A stretch of 64,000 bases of DNA from Haemonchus contortus (Eukaryota > Nematoda > Chromadorea > Rhabditida > Trichostrongylidae), in the NCBI GenBank assembly GCA_000469685.2, contig LS997565.1, forward strand, positions 21,745,740 to 21,809,739. The letters are read 5' to 3'. The notes beneath the pieces were generated by a model. The model saw nothing but the letters and a program-made list of their open reading frames with translations, was not told the DNA's origin and did no database searches. Position 1 is the stretch's first letter, and every line of letters starts with the position of its first letter. Shown here piece after piece: positions 38,955 to 49,000 of this stretch. Both the position numbers and the translations under genes were made by a program.

Positions 38955-39442
38955 AAGGCACAGCTCACGATAAAAATGGTTTTTCCTTCCTGTGAATTGG
39001 AGGCGCTTCCTTATGCCATTAAGAGGTCGAAAAACGTCCTGGATAGGGCGCAATAAAGGGTCAGAGATTGTATCGTGTGAATGCCACGCCCATAGTGGAC
39101 GAGTTTCAACGGCTTTGCAGAGGCTGCACTATCTCAGGGAATCCCATGTAGGGAGTTCAAGCAACTTGAAATATCCCATGGCCACAGTGAAAGGCAGTTT
39201 CAGACATTTTCGGCTTGATGTAGTCATCTCTTTGCGCAATGGGAGCGAGTTAAATCTCGTCCGCCCCTTACATGCCGTTCTCGTCTCGGTGATCTCGTAC
39301 AACCTCCATTCCCACTACTTTTAAGGAACCGTGAAGTAGGCGGATTTTCTCGCCTTCTTCGCCTCCGATGTACTCCTCTACATCAATACTTCCGCTTTTC
39401 AACCTTAAAAGGGTACCTCAAAATTATCGTGAACTGTGCCTT
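38955..39442 (-). mobile_element. ~0.5-kb TIR element, copy T3, with an empty-site counterpart
   Basis: Ends AAGGCACAGCTCACGATAAA and TTATCGTGAACTGTGCCTT. The matching site in the second duplication unit (about 42032, GGCCGGCTAAATGG) lacks the element, which fixes its boundaries and a TA target duplication (TG on the left after one change, TA on the right). The interior is the reverse complement of T1/T2, e.g. GGAATCCCATGTAGG and CAGTGAAAGGCAGTTT. Confidence 0.8.
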
Positions 39443-39560
39443 TAAATGGTTAAGCTCTGAAAGTAATTACGTCGAGTTTAACCCGAGAAAAAGGCACGAG
39501 CATTGTTTGGAGAGCGCAACGCCATTGCAGGTACATAAGTGCTCAGCAAAGGCTTCGTTA

Positions 39561-40059
39561 AAGGCACGGACCGCCACGAAAATGGTTTCCGAGACTCTCC
39601 TCAGAATGAAATCTTTCCCCACACTATACCATATGAATGCTAACAGCTAAGAAAACAGCCTAAGTAGGGCGTGTTAAGGGCTCAAGTTGATATGGGCTGC
39701 AGCCACACTAAAGACGGATGAAATTCAACAGCTTAGTAGAGGCCGCACTATTTAAAAGGATAAACTTCTTGGCAACTCAAACAACTAGTCGTTACCCATG
39801 TCGACAGAGGAAGGCAGTATTGAACCATTTCGGTTTAATGTACCCAATTCTTTACGCGAATTGTAACACCTGAAATCTCGTTAAAAACCCCACCTATGCG
39901 ATTTCCGTTATGACGACCGTACAAGCTATATTTCCACTAACCGTACCAGCTATATTTCCACTAACTGGTAAGGTCTTTTTCTTGCAAAGTTGGCGAATTC
40001 CTCGCATTGTTCGCAGCGGGCGCCCTATTCTCCACCGATACTTTCGTGAACAGTCCCTC
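39561..40059 (-). mobile_element. ~0.5-kb TIR element, copy T4
   Basis: Starts AAGGCACGGACCGCCACGAA after TA and ends near GTGAACAGTCCCTC before TA. It is the unit-1 partner of T5 and sits after the shared GCTCAGCAAAxGCTTCGTT flank. It contains a small internal tandem duplication of 'agctatatttccactaac' near 39929-39965. Confidence 0.6.
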
Positions 40060-40708
40060 TAAGCATGGACTCTTTCTTGCCTTCCTTATACAGTTCAATT
40101 TAATCTTTGAAATTGAGAACCAATCCGATTCGTATGGAATTCACTTTTACCGCTTCCGGGCACTCTCTTAATTCAGAAAGTGAGACGCTCCACTGTCGAC
40201 GTTCCACCGATTTCGCTTGAACCTATAGTGGATTTGAGCTGCTAATTATCAATATTTTGTTGGAGATTTACTAAACTTTTTGAATGGGTACTTCTCAGGT
40301 GTTCTTCGTAACCCTAAAAAACCTTCAAGTGGGTCAACAAAACACACGAAGAAGGCCGACCTGTTATGGGCGGGGCAACCTCGAAGTGGGTGGTACTTTC
40401 TACATGGATTTATGTGTTGAAAAAAAGCAGAAGTCTCTCGCGTGCAGTTTTATTTTACAGTAGCAGCTGGGAATAAGCTCAAAATTTAGGTTGATGTGGT
40501 GTCACTGATAGTGCTTAGAGAGCATAGAGTATGACAGGTGTCTTCATCGTAATTCCAACCAATTAATAAATTAACATCGATTTTTGATGGAGTGAAAACA
40601 CAGAACTGGGTAGCAGTGGATGCCAACAGGACAAGCTCCAACCATGTGATGTCAATCCACAATGATTATGACTGGTGACATTCTCGGTTGATATGGCACA
40701 GGAGCTTA

Positions 40709-41205
40709 AAGGCAAAGTTCTTGGTATTTTGGGGAACCCTTTAAAGTTGAAAAGTGAAAGTTTCGATGTAGAGCGGTACATCGATGGCGAAGAAAGCGTA
40801 GAAAAGGGTAGAAGTGGTAGAAATCGAGGTTGTACGAGATCACCTGACGGGAATGGCATGTAAGGGGTGTTTAGACGAGATTTCTTTTGCTCCAACCGCG
40901 CAAAGAGGTGACTACATTCAGCCGTTCGTCCGGAAATGTCCGAAAGTGTTTTTCACTGTCGCCATAGGTTTTGACAAGTTGTTTAAACTTCCTACATGGG
41001 AGCACCTTGGAGCAGTGCAGCCTTTACAGTGCCGTTGAAACACGTCCACTAGGGGCGTGGCATTCATATGATACGATCGCTGATCGTTTAATGGGCCCTA
41101 CACAGAGCTTTTTTCACCTTGTAGCGGAAGATGTGGTATAAGGGAGCTCCTTGAATTTTTACAGTTGGCAAATTTCAGAAAAAGTTTTTAATGCGAGTGG
41201 GCCTT
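40709..41205 (+). mobile_element. ~0.5-kb TIR element, copy T2
   Basis: Preceded by TA. Starts AAGGCAAAGTTCTTGG and ends GAGTGGGCCTT. Shares a 200-bp identical core with T1 (40879-41078 against 37731-37930), while its ends are clearly diverged. Confidence 0.6.
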
Positions 41206-42148
41206 TTGGTTAGTAGCATAATTCCATAGTACCTTCACAAGAATAAGTATAAGGAAACAAAGCAGCCCTAAGCACCTTATCACGTTTGACAGCGCTCTTT
41301 CCTCTTCTGTTGTAACGCTGAATTAGTGATGTTTGAGCAAAGCGAAAGGGAGGGAAAACTTCCCAATAATTTTATCCTCACAGCCCTTCCTACTTGGGCG
41401 TCGCACGTTTCACTGAACACGATCAAGTAAGGTAGATGAGCAATCTGCTTTCCCCGGATGACGGATGTTGAACTCGAATGCTCAGAGTCACAGAATGACC
41501 CGCGATAGTGGTTTCATGGATAATTGTCCACTGGGAACACACATCCTGACATTGGGCGCCCAGACACGCTAATTGGACATAAGATCCTACCCACTTACCC
41601 AAGCAATATCTGAGCTTTTCTTCTTGGTCCTGCTTAGTATGTATGAATTCAAAGTTCAGAGCCATGGATGACTCGAAAATTGCCAGAAAAACCAAGAGTA
41701 GGTTGGTTGAGCAACGCTTATGATTTGGATTTGAAGGTACCGATTGATGCGAGGCGAAAGCTAGCCTACTGTTTAGGCATTATCTTGAGAATTCTTGGCG
41801 TTGGTATACATTAGGGCAACTCAAGTATATCCTGTCATGGGACCAAAGTGGACATTACTTCTGTATAGTCTACCATTTCGAAAATCATTGGTACTGAAAA
41901 GAAGCAGAACGTTTTGTACAATCTATAAACATCTTCTTGAATATAAATATTCGAGGTTGAGAAACTGCAGAGTGATTGAATCCATTGGAGCTCGTGATGA
42001 AGCGGCATGGACAATCCCTACATGGCCGGCTAAATGGTTAACTTCTGAAAGTAACTACGTCGACCTTAAACCAAGAAAAAACCGAGAGCAATGTTTGGAG
42101 AGGGCAACGGAATTGTTGGTACATAAGTGCTCAGCAAATGCTTCGTTG

Positions 42149-42613
42149 AAAACACTGATCACCATATAAGTGGTTTTCGAGACCCTCCTCAGAATGAAAA
42201 TCCTCCCGTCCACCCGTGTACTATACGAGGTGCTATCAGATAACAAAAAGCTTAGGTAGGGCGTGTTAAGGGCTCAAGGATTTGTGAAATTTAACAGCTC
42301 AGTAGAGACCGCACCTTTACAAGGACACCCTTCTTGGAAACTCAAACAACTAGTTGTGATCCATATCGACAGAGGAAGGCAGTTTTGAACAATTTCGGTT
42401 TAATGTACCCAATTTTTACGCAATTGCAGCGCCTAAAATCTCATCCAAAATCCCCATCTATGCCATTTCCGTGATGGTGATCTCGTACAAACTATATTTA
42501 CACTAATGTCTTTTTCTTGCGAAGTCGACGAATTCTCTCGCAGCAGGCGCCCTATTCTCCACCAACGCAATCGTTTGAAAGGGATACTTCAAATTTATCT
42601 TGAACTGTACCTT
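42149..42613 (-). mobile_element. ~0.5-kb TIR element, copy T5
   Basis: Ends AAAACACTGATCACC and TTATCTTGAACTGTACCTT, followed by TA. Partner of T4 in the second duplication unit. Confidence 0.6.
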
Positions 42614-42899
42614 TAAGTATGGACTCTTTCCCTCCACATATAGTTTGATTCATCTCTCGAAATCGAGAATCAATCTAATTCGCAAGGATATCACTTGCAC
42701 CACTCCCGGGCACTGTCTTAATTCAGTAAATGAGACATTCCACTGTCGACGTTCCACCGTTTTCGCTTGAACCTTTATTGGCCTTGAGCTGCTAATTGTT
42801 AATGATTTGTAGGAGATTTGCGAACCTTTTTGAATGGGTACTTCTCAGGTGTTCTTCGTGACCCTAAAAAATACCTTGCATGTACATATGTATGCATGT

Positions 42900-44310
42900 T
42901 CGCCTTCACCGGTGGGTACCATATGCACTTATCTCCACCCCATCTTCGAGCTATCAAATGAGCCTCTTATGGAGTATTTCCCACGTTCCCTTTAACAGTC
43001 CTATCTGATGATTTGAGGTATGACCTTTTATCAGCCTCTGTGCCTCTCAACGATGCTTTAAAATTCGGATAACTCACAGAGACCTCATGCGAACCTCGTC
43101 GGGATGTGACAGTTGTGTTACTATGCGTTCGTGAATCAATCACCATCATCCTCGATACCGTATAATATCGAAATCCACCCACCCAAATCCATATGAATTC
43201 TGGGAGGTGCAACTGGAATTCCTAATGGATAATCAAGAGCGACGGTTGTATCCCACTAATAGCCCGATGTACTCGTAATTCACTGTCAGCTGAGGATGGT
43301 GGGGCTTGCTGTTGATATTCTGTGCTATGTGAGGATTCTCCGTGAATGACTTCTTTTAATTACCGCCATCATCTCTGGTTGAGCCCCTTCAGTCTGTTCA
43401 GCATAGCTCCTCGAGCATCCAACTAAATGCTTCTACAACATTGGAAGACGGTCAAGTGCAGAGTATGCTTCATATGAGTCTATCAGCGGCAGGGATATAC
43501 ACTATCGAATAATTCATTAAGAATGTTTTGAGATACACTGTGAAATACTGGATTATCATCAACAAATCATTTTTCCCGAGACATGCAATGAACTTCCCTT
43601 TCCCAACGGATGTTGATCACTGGGAATTTCTCACACGGTCTCCATTCAATTCCCGCAAATACGATACGAAACAAGACATTTTCAGAAATTTTTCTATTGT
43701 TAAATGATATGCCATGAGATCTCCCCAAGACGTGTTTTCCAATGGCAGACACATCAATGCATGAATTTCGCTTCAACGATACTTTTCACATCGTCAAGGT
43801 GCCATTACGCCGCATTATGGATTATCTCAAAGCGATTCTAAAAAGGCAAAAGCAAAGTTTCTAAACGCAGTGAGGAGGTCCTAAATGTAAAGGAAGAAGA
43901 TAGGGGTTGCGTATCAATTGCTTTTTCTCATAAAAGTGTCCAATTGTTATTCAAGGTTATTACTGATAAAAGGGTTGCCATTGAAATGCATGCGTTCACT
44001 TCCATCATTGGGTATGAAGCCTAACTGCACATGGAGAAGACTGGTGCAGCTCATGGCAATACCTGCTTAAACCACTATGAGCTAATCGAAATATGTAGGA
44101 TTACAGCCTTGACAAGTGCTCTATAACGATGAGAACTTTGAGACCATTAAATGCTCTCTGTCGATTGTGAAAAAAAAACAGCAAGAAAGCACAGTTCCAA
44201 GTCAATGATCATTTACTCACGAATAAGTCAGAAGAAGTTGAGGAAACTTGTCGATAAGGGTTAGTTGGTGTTCAACTCATTGCAAGCCTGGTGCAGCATT
44301 GACTTCGGTT
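42900..44310. other. No gene recognised
   Basis: A minus-strand frame at 42967-43212 (81 codons, rich in S/T/R) is the only somewhat coding-like stretch. It has no family signal and no clear splice context. Confidence 0.3.
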
Positions 44311-44311
44311 A

Positions 44312-44773
44312 AAGGCACTGTTCACGAAAAAATGGTTTCGGAGATCTGCACATGGTTTGAATTCGACGCCCCCTCTGATACCATTTGTGCAGGAATGAGG
44401 TCGGAAAACGGTCTGGATAGGGCACAATAAGGGCAGGAACATTGGGGGACGGGAGGCCTCCGCCCCTCGCTAGGCTGACTACGAAATCTAATTGCCGTTC
44501 ATCACTTTCGCATTGGGCGAAGTTGTCTGCTTGGGTGTGTTGTCTGTTATTGCAGACATTGCGTCGCCTTCCCGCACTCGCCCGAACACTCCCTTAACCG
44601 CCGTTCTTCCAATGTGAAACTCGTCCAACCCCCCTTTCCAGCTCTTTTTTGACCCCTTCTATTTCTTTTTGTTCATTGTTTTTTGCGCTTCTTTCGTTGT
44701 TATCGCTTTATTCTAGAGTAGTTCTATGAATTACCCAAAAAAGGTACCCTAAATTTATCGTAAACGGTGCCTT
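44312..44773 (-). mobile_element. ~0.5-kb TIR element, copy T6 (intact TA flanks)
   Basis: TA, then AAGGCACTGTTCACGAAAAA, ending TTTATCGTAAACGGTGCCTT, then TA. Keeps the family phrase TCGGAAAACGGTCTGGATAG. The middle contains sequence not shared with the other copies. Confidence 0.7.
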
Positions 44774-45695
44774 TAATAGAGAGGTTCCGAATAGGGAAAT
44801 TTCGTGGAGTGAGGGTCAAATAAATGGGAGACGATCCAAGAGTAAGGAATGATGAAACCCAGAAATCCCCCTTGCCAATATTGACCTTACAGAAAAGTTC
44901 TCAACCTTGCCTATGGTACCTTTATTTATTATTGAAAAGGGCCTGAGCTACGGATATGATTTCGCTTTGAAGCGTACATCTGCAACTGCTTGAGGTGACC
45001 ATCAAGTTCTACAGTATCCTCTGAATTCCGTAAAGGAATTTCTAGCAGTGATTTCAATTTTTAGCCTTGTTATAGAATCGACGTTAACTTCTTAGTCATC
45101 GGGAGCGATCCTCGCCTCATCGAAGATCTGGCAGGTGGTAAAACGACTTTCCGATATAATGCCTCTGATGGGAGGGATGCTGATCGTAAGGAAACCACGA
45201 CAGTAATAGTGGTTGATGGAATAGCAATATGGTTGTACCTTGAAGAAAAACAAGCTCCTGGAATTCATTGGGAATAGGCATCAATTCGATCGAATGATTA
45301 CGAAAAAAAGCTTCAAAATCATTGAGTGGTCCAGAAGTTGAAATGTTCGTTAATTACCCTAATTTTGCCACAATTCCTAAACAAATGGACAAGGAGGGTC
45401 TTATCATCTTCTCCGAGTGGGTAATGGAATCGGATGTCTGTTTAGTTGGCTACTGGTAACTTTTCAGTAGCTTTGCTATCGCATTCAGTTTAGCATGCAT
45501 TTGTGAGCGTCCGATTTGATAAACATCCGGCGTAGAAAAGTCGGTAGATCCTCGCTATTTCAGTTCCAGTTCCGCCCATGATTGTTATGTTTGATGTCAA
45601 AATTACTGCTAGTCTTTATCATGTTTGAAAACTCTTTCAGGTTTAGTAGGTTTGAGGACCTACTGTACATAAAAGTCTGGGATCTCCGAGGAATA

Positions 45696-46960
45696 CAGGG
45701 TGGGCCAAAATTATGATTACAGCGCGCGCTGACGTTCATTGCAAATTTTTTCTATGTTCATAACAATTCATTGACTTTCTCTCATTTCACAACGTAGCTT
45801 ACGTTATTACCTTTCTAATGTTACTAAACTTCTGGTAGATTTTTAACATAATATAAGCATAACTAGTCCGTGAATCAAACGTCGCTTTGCATTTACAAAC
45901 ACTTTTGGCACGGTGCATCTACAGACGAACTAGCGAAACAAGGCAGGCATTGCATTCAACCATAAGACGCGCTCGAGAGTTGGGATCAATTGCAGATAGG
46001 AGTTGTAAACCTAGGAGAGCTGTGGTTATATTTAGGGGAAGTTTTAAGAAAGCAGGGAAAAGGTCTACGTAGCAGCAAAATTCATTCTGAGTCCAAAAGG
46101 GCTAAAAGAATGGATATGTCACAAAATTTTCTGCATGAAATCGTGAAGCGTCACCTGCACAACGAGACCCTTATACGATCAGAAAGTGATTTCTCCAAAG
46201 AGCAGGGTAAAGAGAAGAGAAAGATTGGCTAACAAAAGCTGCATGTCGCATCCGAAAAAATTGTCCTACGGAATTCCTGTTCACTGACGAAAAGAGATTC
46301 ACAGTGAAATAGGTGCTCAATAAGTAGAGCGATAACATTTATATGAAGCTTAAAGAAATGAAAGTGATACAGCGCCTGGCTCACTAACTTTCTGTGATGG
46401 CCTGTGCTAGCATCACCGCCGAGGCAAAGACATCGATTGTTCTTGTAAATTATGGAGTGAAAGTTGGTTTGGAGTCCTGTTTGATCTCTTCGTGCTCAAT
46501 GGGACACTATGTTGATTCGAACCGGTCATATTGTCAAGATGAAGCTCTTTACCGCAGAACAGAAATCATCTAGAAATTTCGTGAAAGGGGTTCTTTGACT
46601 TCATAACCTTCGATCAGTGACCACTCTGGAGCCCAGACCTAAATCCCATGAATGTCTCAATGTGGTCAGCCTCTGAGATGAAAGCATCCTTCAGTCCAAA
46701 CAAGAGAAGAAATAATCTCGAAAATGCTTAGCAAAAAGCCGGGACCATTTCGATGACCTTAGCTGCGTGCCACCGTCAATGCCGTCCATCGTCGTCTTTG
46801 GGGTCGGGTGAAAGCAGAAAGCAACAGATCCCAGTTTCAATGTACAGTTTTTTATAAGAAATTTGTGATAAACCCTTTAATGAAATTGTTTTGCTCTATT
46901 GGCTTTCTATTCGTTTTCTGCGATGTGATTTCTGTGTAATCATAATTTTGGCCCACCCTG
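45696..46960 (+). mobile_element. Complete Tc1/mariner-superfamily element with perfect 26-bp TIRs, dead ORF
   Basis: Flanked by TA at 45694-45695 and 46961-46962. The left TIR starts CAGGGTGGGCCAAAATTATG and the right TIR (46935-46960) is its exact complement over 26 bp. The interior reads as a Tc1/IS630-type transposase in pieces: a HTH-like NxxxRVI region, CPTEFLFTDEKRFTVK (first acidic residue), SVMACASITAEAKTSIV and MNVSMWSASEMKA (third-motif region). Several in-frame stops (for example right after FTVK) break the gene. Total length is 1265 bp. Confidence 0.85.
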
Positions 46961-47154
46961 TACATTCAATGAGCTTGAATCGTGGACAAGAGTCAGCATG
47001 TTACAAATCTTCGTTTTATGTTGGAAAGAGGGCTTCGCATTAGGCACACATATTTAATTCGAGAACGAGAAAGACTTGTACCACATGGATATATTTTCAG
47101 CTTAATTACCACTACTTTATTATATGTAGATAGCGGGTATTCTAATTTTCAGAA

Positions 47155-47430
47155 AGGTGGTGCAGTGGCAAGGGGCACACTAACACACATGCATGGCCAC
47201 GGGTTAGGAGCCTGGATCGATACCCGCAAAGGCAAACCATGCTTGTATCCCTCCAGTGTCGGTTCATTGGTACTAGACTTGTCTGGAAAGATAAAAGCGC
47301 TGACTTGTTCATCTGCTTGCCACTGCAGTTCATGAATAGGCCACATGCGGATTCAACACACCAGTACGATTCTGAATGGAAGTCTCAGACGGGATTGGCC
47401 TACTCCCGAAAACTTTCTTCTTTCTGTTAT
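47155..47430 (+). mobile_element. tRNA-derived SINE-like repeat, copy 3
   Basis: Head GGTGGTGCAGTGGCAAGGGG and a damaged B box (GGTTAGGAGCC). The shared body follows: TCGATACCCGCAAAGGC, TACTAGACTTGTCTGG..GATAAAAGCGC, CATCTGCTTGCC and GGGATTGGCCTACTCCCGAA. Confidence 0.65.
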
Positions 47431-47450
47431 ACCCTAAAATCAAATAGATA

Positions 47451-47782
47451 AGAGCGGTTTAATATACTGGTGAAAAATGAATTGGAATGAAATTGAAATT
47501 GAATGCAGTCACCCTCTAACTTGATGGATGGATAAATAAAAATCGGAAAAGAAGTTTAGAAGAAGCTCCGCCCCTCAACTCTAAACCCCCTCTCTAAATC
47601 CATTAAAATCGCTATTTTTCTATATGAATTGTTTATTAAGTGGGCGGGGTTTAGAGTTGAAGGGCGGAGTTTCTTCTAAACTTCTCCGACTTTTATTTAT
47701 CCATCCATCACGTTAGAGGGAAGACTGCATTCACTTTCAATTTCATTCCAATTCATTTTTCACCGGTAAATTAAACCGCTCT
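47451..47782. mobile_element. Foldback MITE with ~140-bp arms and TA duplication
   Basis: The left arm begins AGAGCGGTTTAATATACTGG and the right arm ends with its complement CCAGT/CCGGTAAATTAAACCGCTCT. The arms match over about 140 bp each with few changes, around a roughly 55-bp spacer. TA lies on both sides (47449-47450 and 47783-47784). No coding capacity. Confidence 0.8.
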
Positions 47783-47935
47783 TAACTATGGGATTTCAGG
47801 GTAGTTGGATTTTTGAGAGTTCGCAAAATGATTTTGCTGGAAACTATTGAATCGAAATCAACGATTACGCCACTACGCAGCACCTTCAGGCCTTACTACT
47901 ACTACATATCAACTTTACGCGCTGGAAAGCACAGT

Positions 47936-48370
47936 CCACGAAAAAGTGGTTTTGAAATTTTAACATAGGTTGAATGCGAACCCCTCCTGATACCATATGT
48001 CCCGATATGAGATCAAGAAACATCCTGGATAGGGCACAATAAGGGGGCAGACATCGTATCGTTTAAATGCCACACCCACTTAGACGAGTTTCATCGGTGA
48101 TGTAGAGGCTGCACTATCTTAAGACATTCCCATGATGGACGTCAAACAACATTTTTTGACTAATGGTGAGAGTGGAAGGCAATTTTAGGCAATTTTGACT
48201 TGAAGTGGTCAGCTTTTTGAGCAATTGCAAAAACCGGAATCTCGTCGAAATACCCCTTCCATGCTATTTCTGTCATGGTAATCTCGTACAACCTCTGTGG
48301 ACACTACGTTGGGAAGCCTTATTTTTCGCGAAGCAGGTTCTCGCCTCAAAATTATCGTGAACTGCGCCTT
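47936..48370 (-). mobile_element. ~0.5-kb TIR element, copy T7
   Basis: Starts AAAGCACAGTCCACGAAAAA and ends AAATTATCGTGAACTGCGCCTT followed by TA. Contains the family phrases CATCCTGGATAGGGCACAAT and GAGTGGAAGGCAATTTTAGG. Confidence 0.6.
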
Positions 48371-48589
48371 TAAATGTAACAGTCGTAGGCTTGTGATATA
48401 GTAAGGAATAAGAAACTACTTCCTGGTCTTCTAGCAGCCCGCCTCGTTCCTTCAAAACTCATAATCATTTACTGGTAATCCCAGAAGAAAGCCAACGATA
48501 CAAGAGCTATCTGTGCGCTTTGTTGGTGTGTAACTCAGGTATTGGGAGATTTCACATTGTTACAGGCATTTGATATGCATGTTCAAAAG

Positions 48590-49000
48590 CTTAGTTCACC
48601 ACAAAAACGGCTTTCGAAATAAAGCTGCAGGATGAATCCCTGATTTCCAAGAATACCATATGTGGCGCTGTCAGATCGAAAAACGGCCTGAGCAAGGCGC
48701 AAGAAATGCTCAAGGATTCTATTCCTTATATGCCACGCCCAAAGGCGACCGAGTTGCAAAGACCTTCAAGGTTTTGCACCGTTCACAACTGGAGCATGAA
48801 TGATGAAAATTCAAACGACTAGTCGTGATCTGTAGCCAGTTCTACACGTGAACTGTAGCCAGTTGTACACGATAGCACACAATTGACAGCCCTTCCGTGG
48901 CATTTCTGTCTTCATAAACCACAACCCCTTTTCCACCACTTTTTCAGAATTCTTCTTATACTCCGCCGATTTTCGCGGTTTTTCGCCATCCTTGTACTAC
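48590..49000 (-). mobile_element. Diverged relative of the ~0.5-kb TIR family
   Basis: Recognisable phrases are TTAGTTCACCACAAAAACGG, TCGAAAAACGGCCTGAGCAA and ATGCCACGCCCAAAGGCGAC. The ends are not definable. Confidence 0.45.

Larger units (their letters stand above)
37283..42900 (+). repeat. Tandem duplication, unit about 3.15 kb
   Basis: Unit 1 starts near 37283 (GTGCAGTTTCATTTTACAGTAG) and unit 2 near 40442. Collinear matches at offsets of 3159, 3148, 3164 and 3123 bp follow through the two units. Examples are GAGCAACTCAAGTATATCCT at 38691 against the same string at 41814, and the paired TIR elements at 37558/40709 and 39561/42149. Paired minus-strand frames (38246-38449 and 41423-41695, sharing CLGKWV and CQDVCSQ-type strings) look non-functional and match no family I know. 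Confidence 0.75.

Noticed and set aside
37669..41038. Conserved small protein encoded in both duplication units (KGCLDxISFAPTAQRGDYIQ...)
   Set aside because: The identity extends past the stop codon into non-coding sequence, and the frame lies inside a TIR repeat, so it reflects DNA-level identity rather than protein constraint.
42967..43212. Additional upstream exon of lag-1
   Set aside because: Coding-like composition only; no matching splice sites or phase could be shown.
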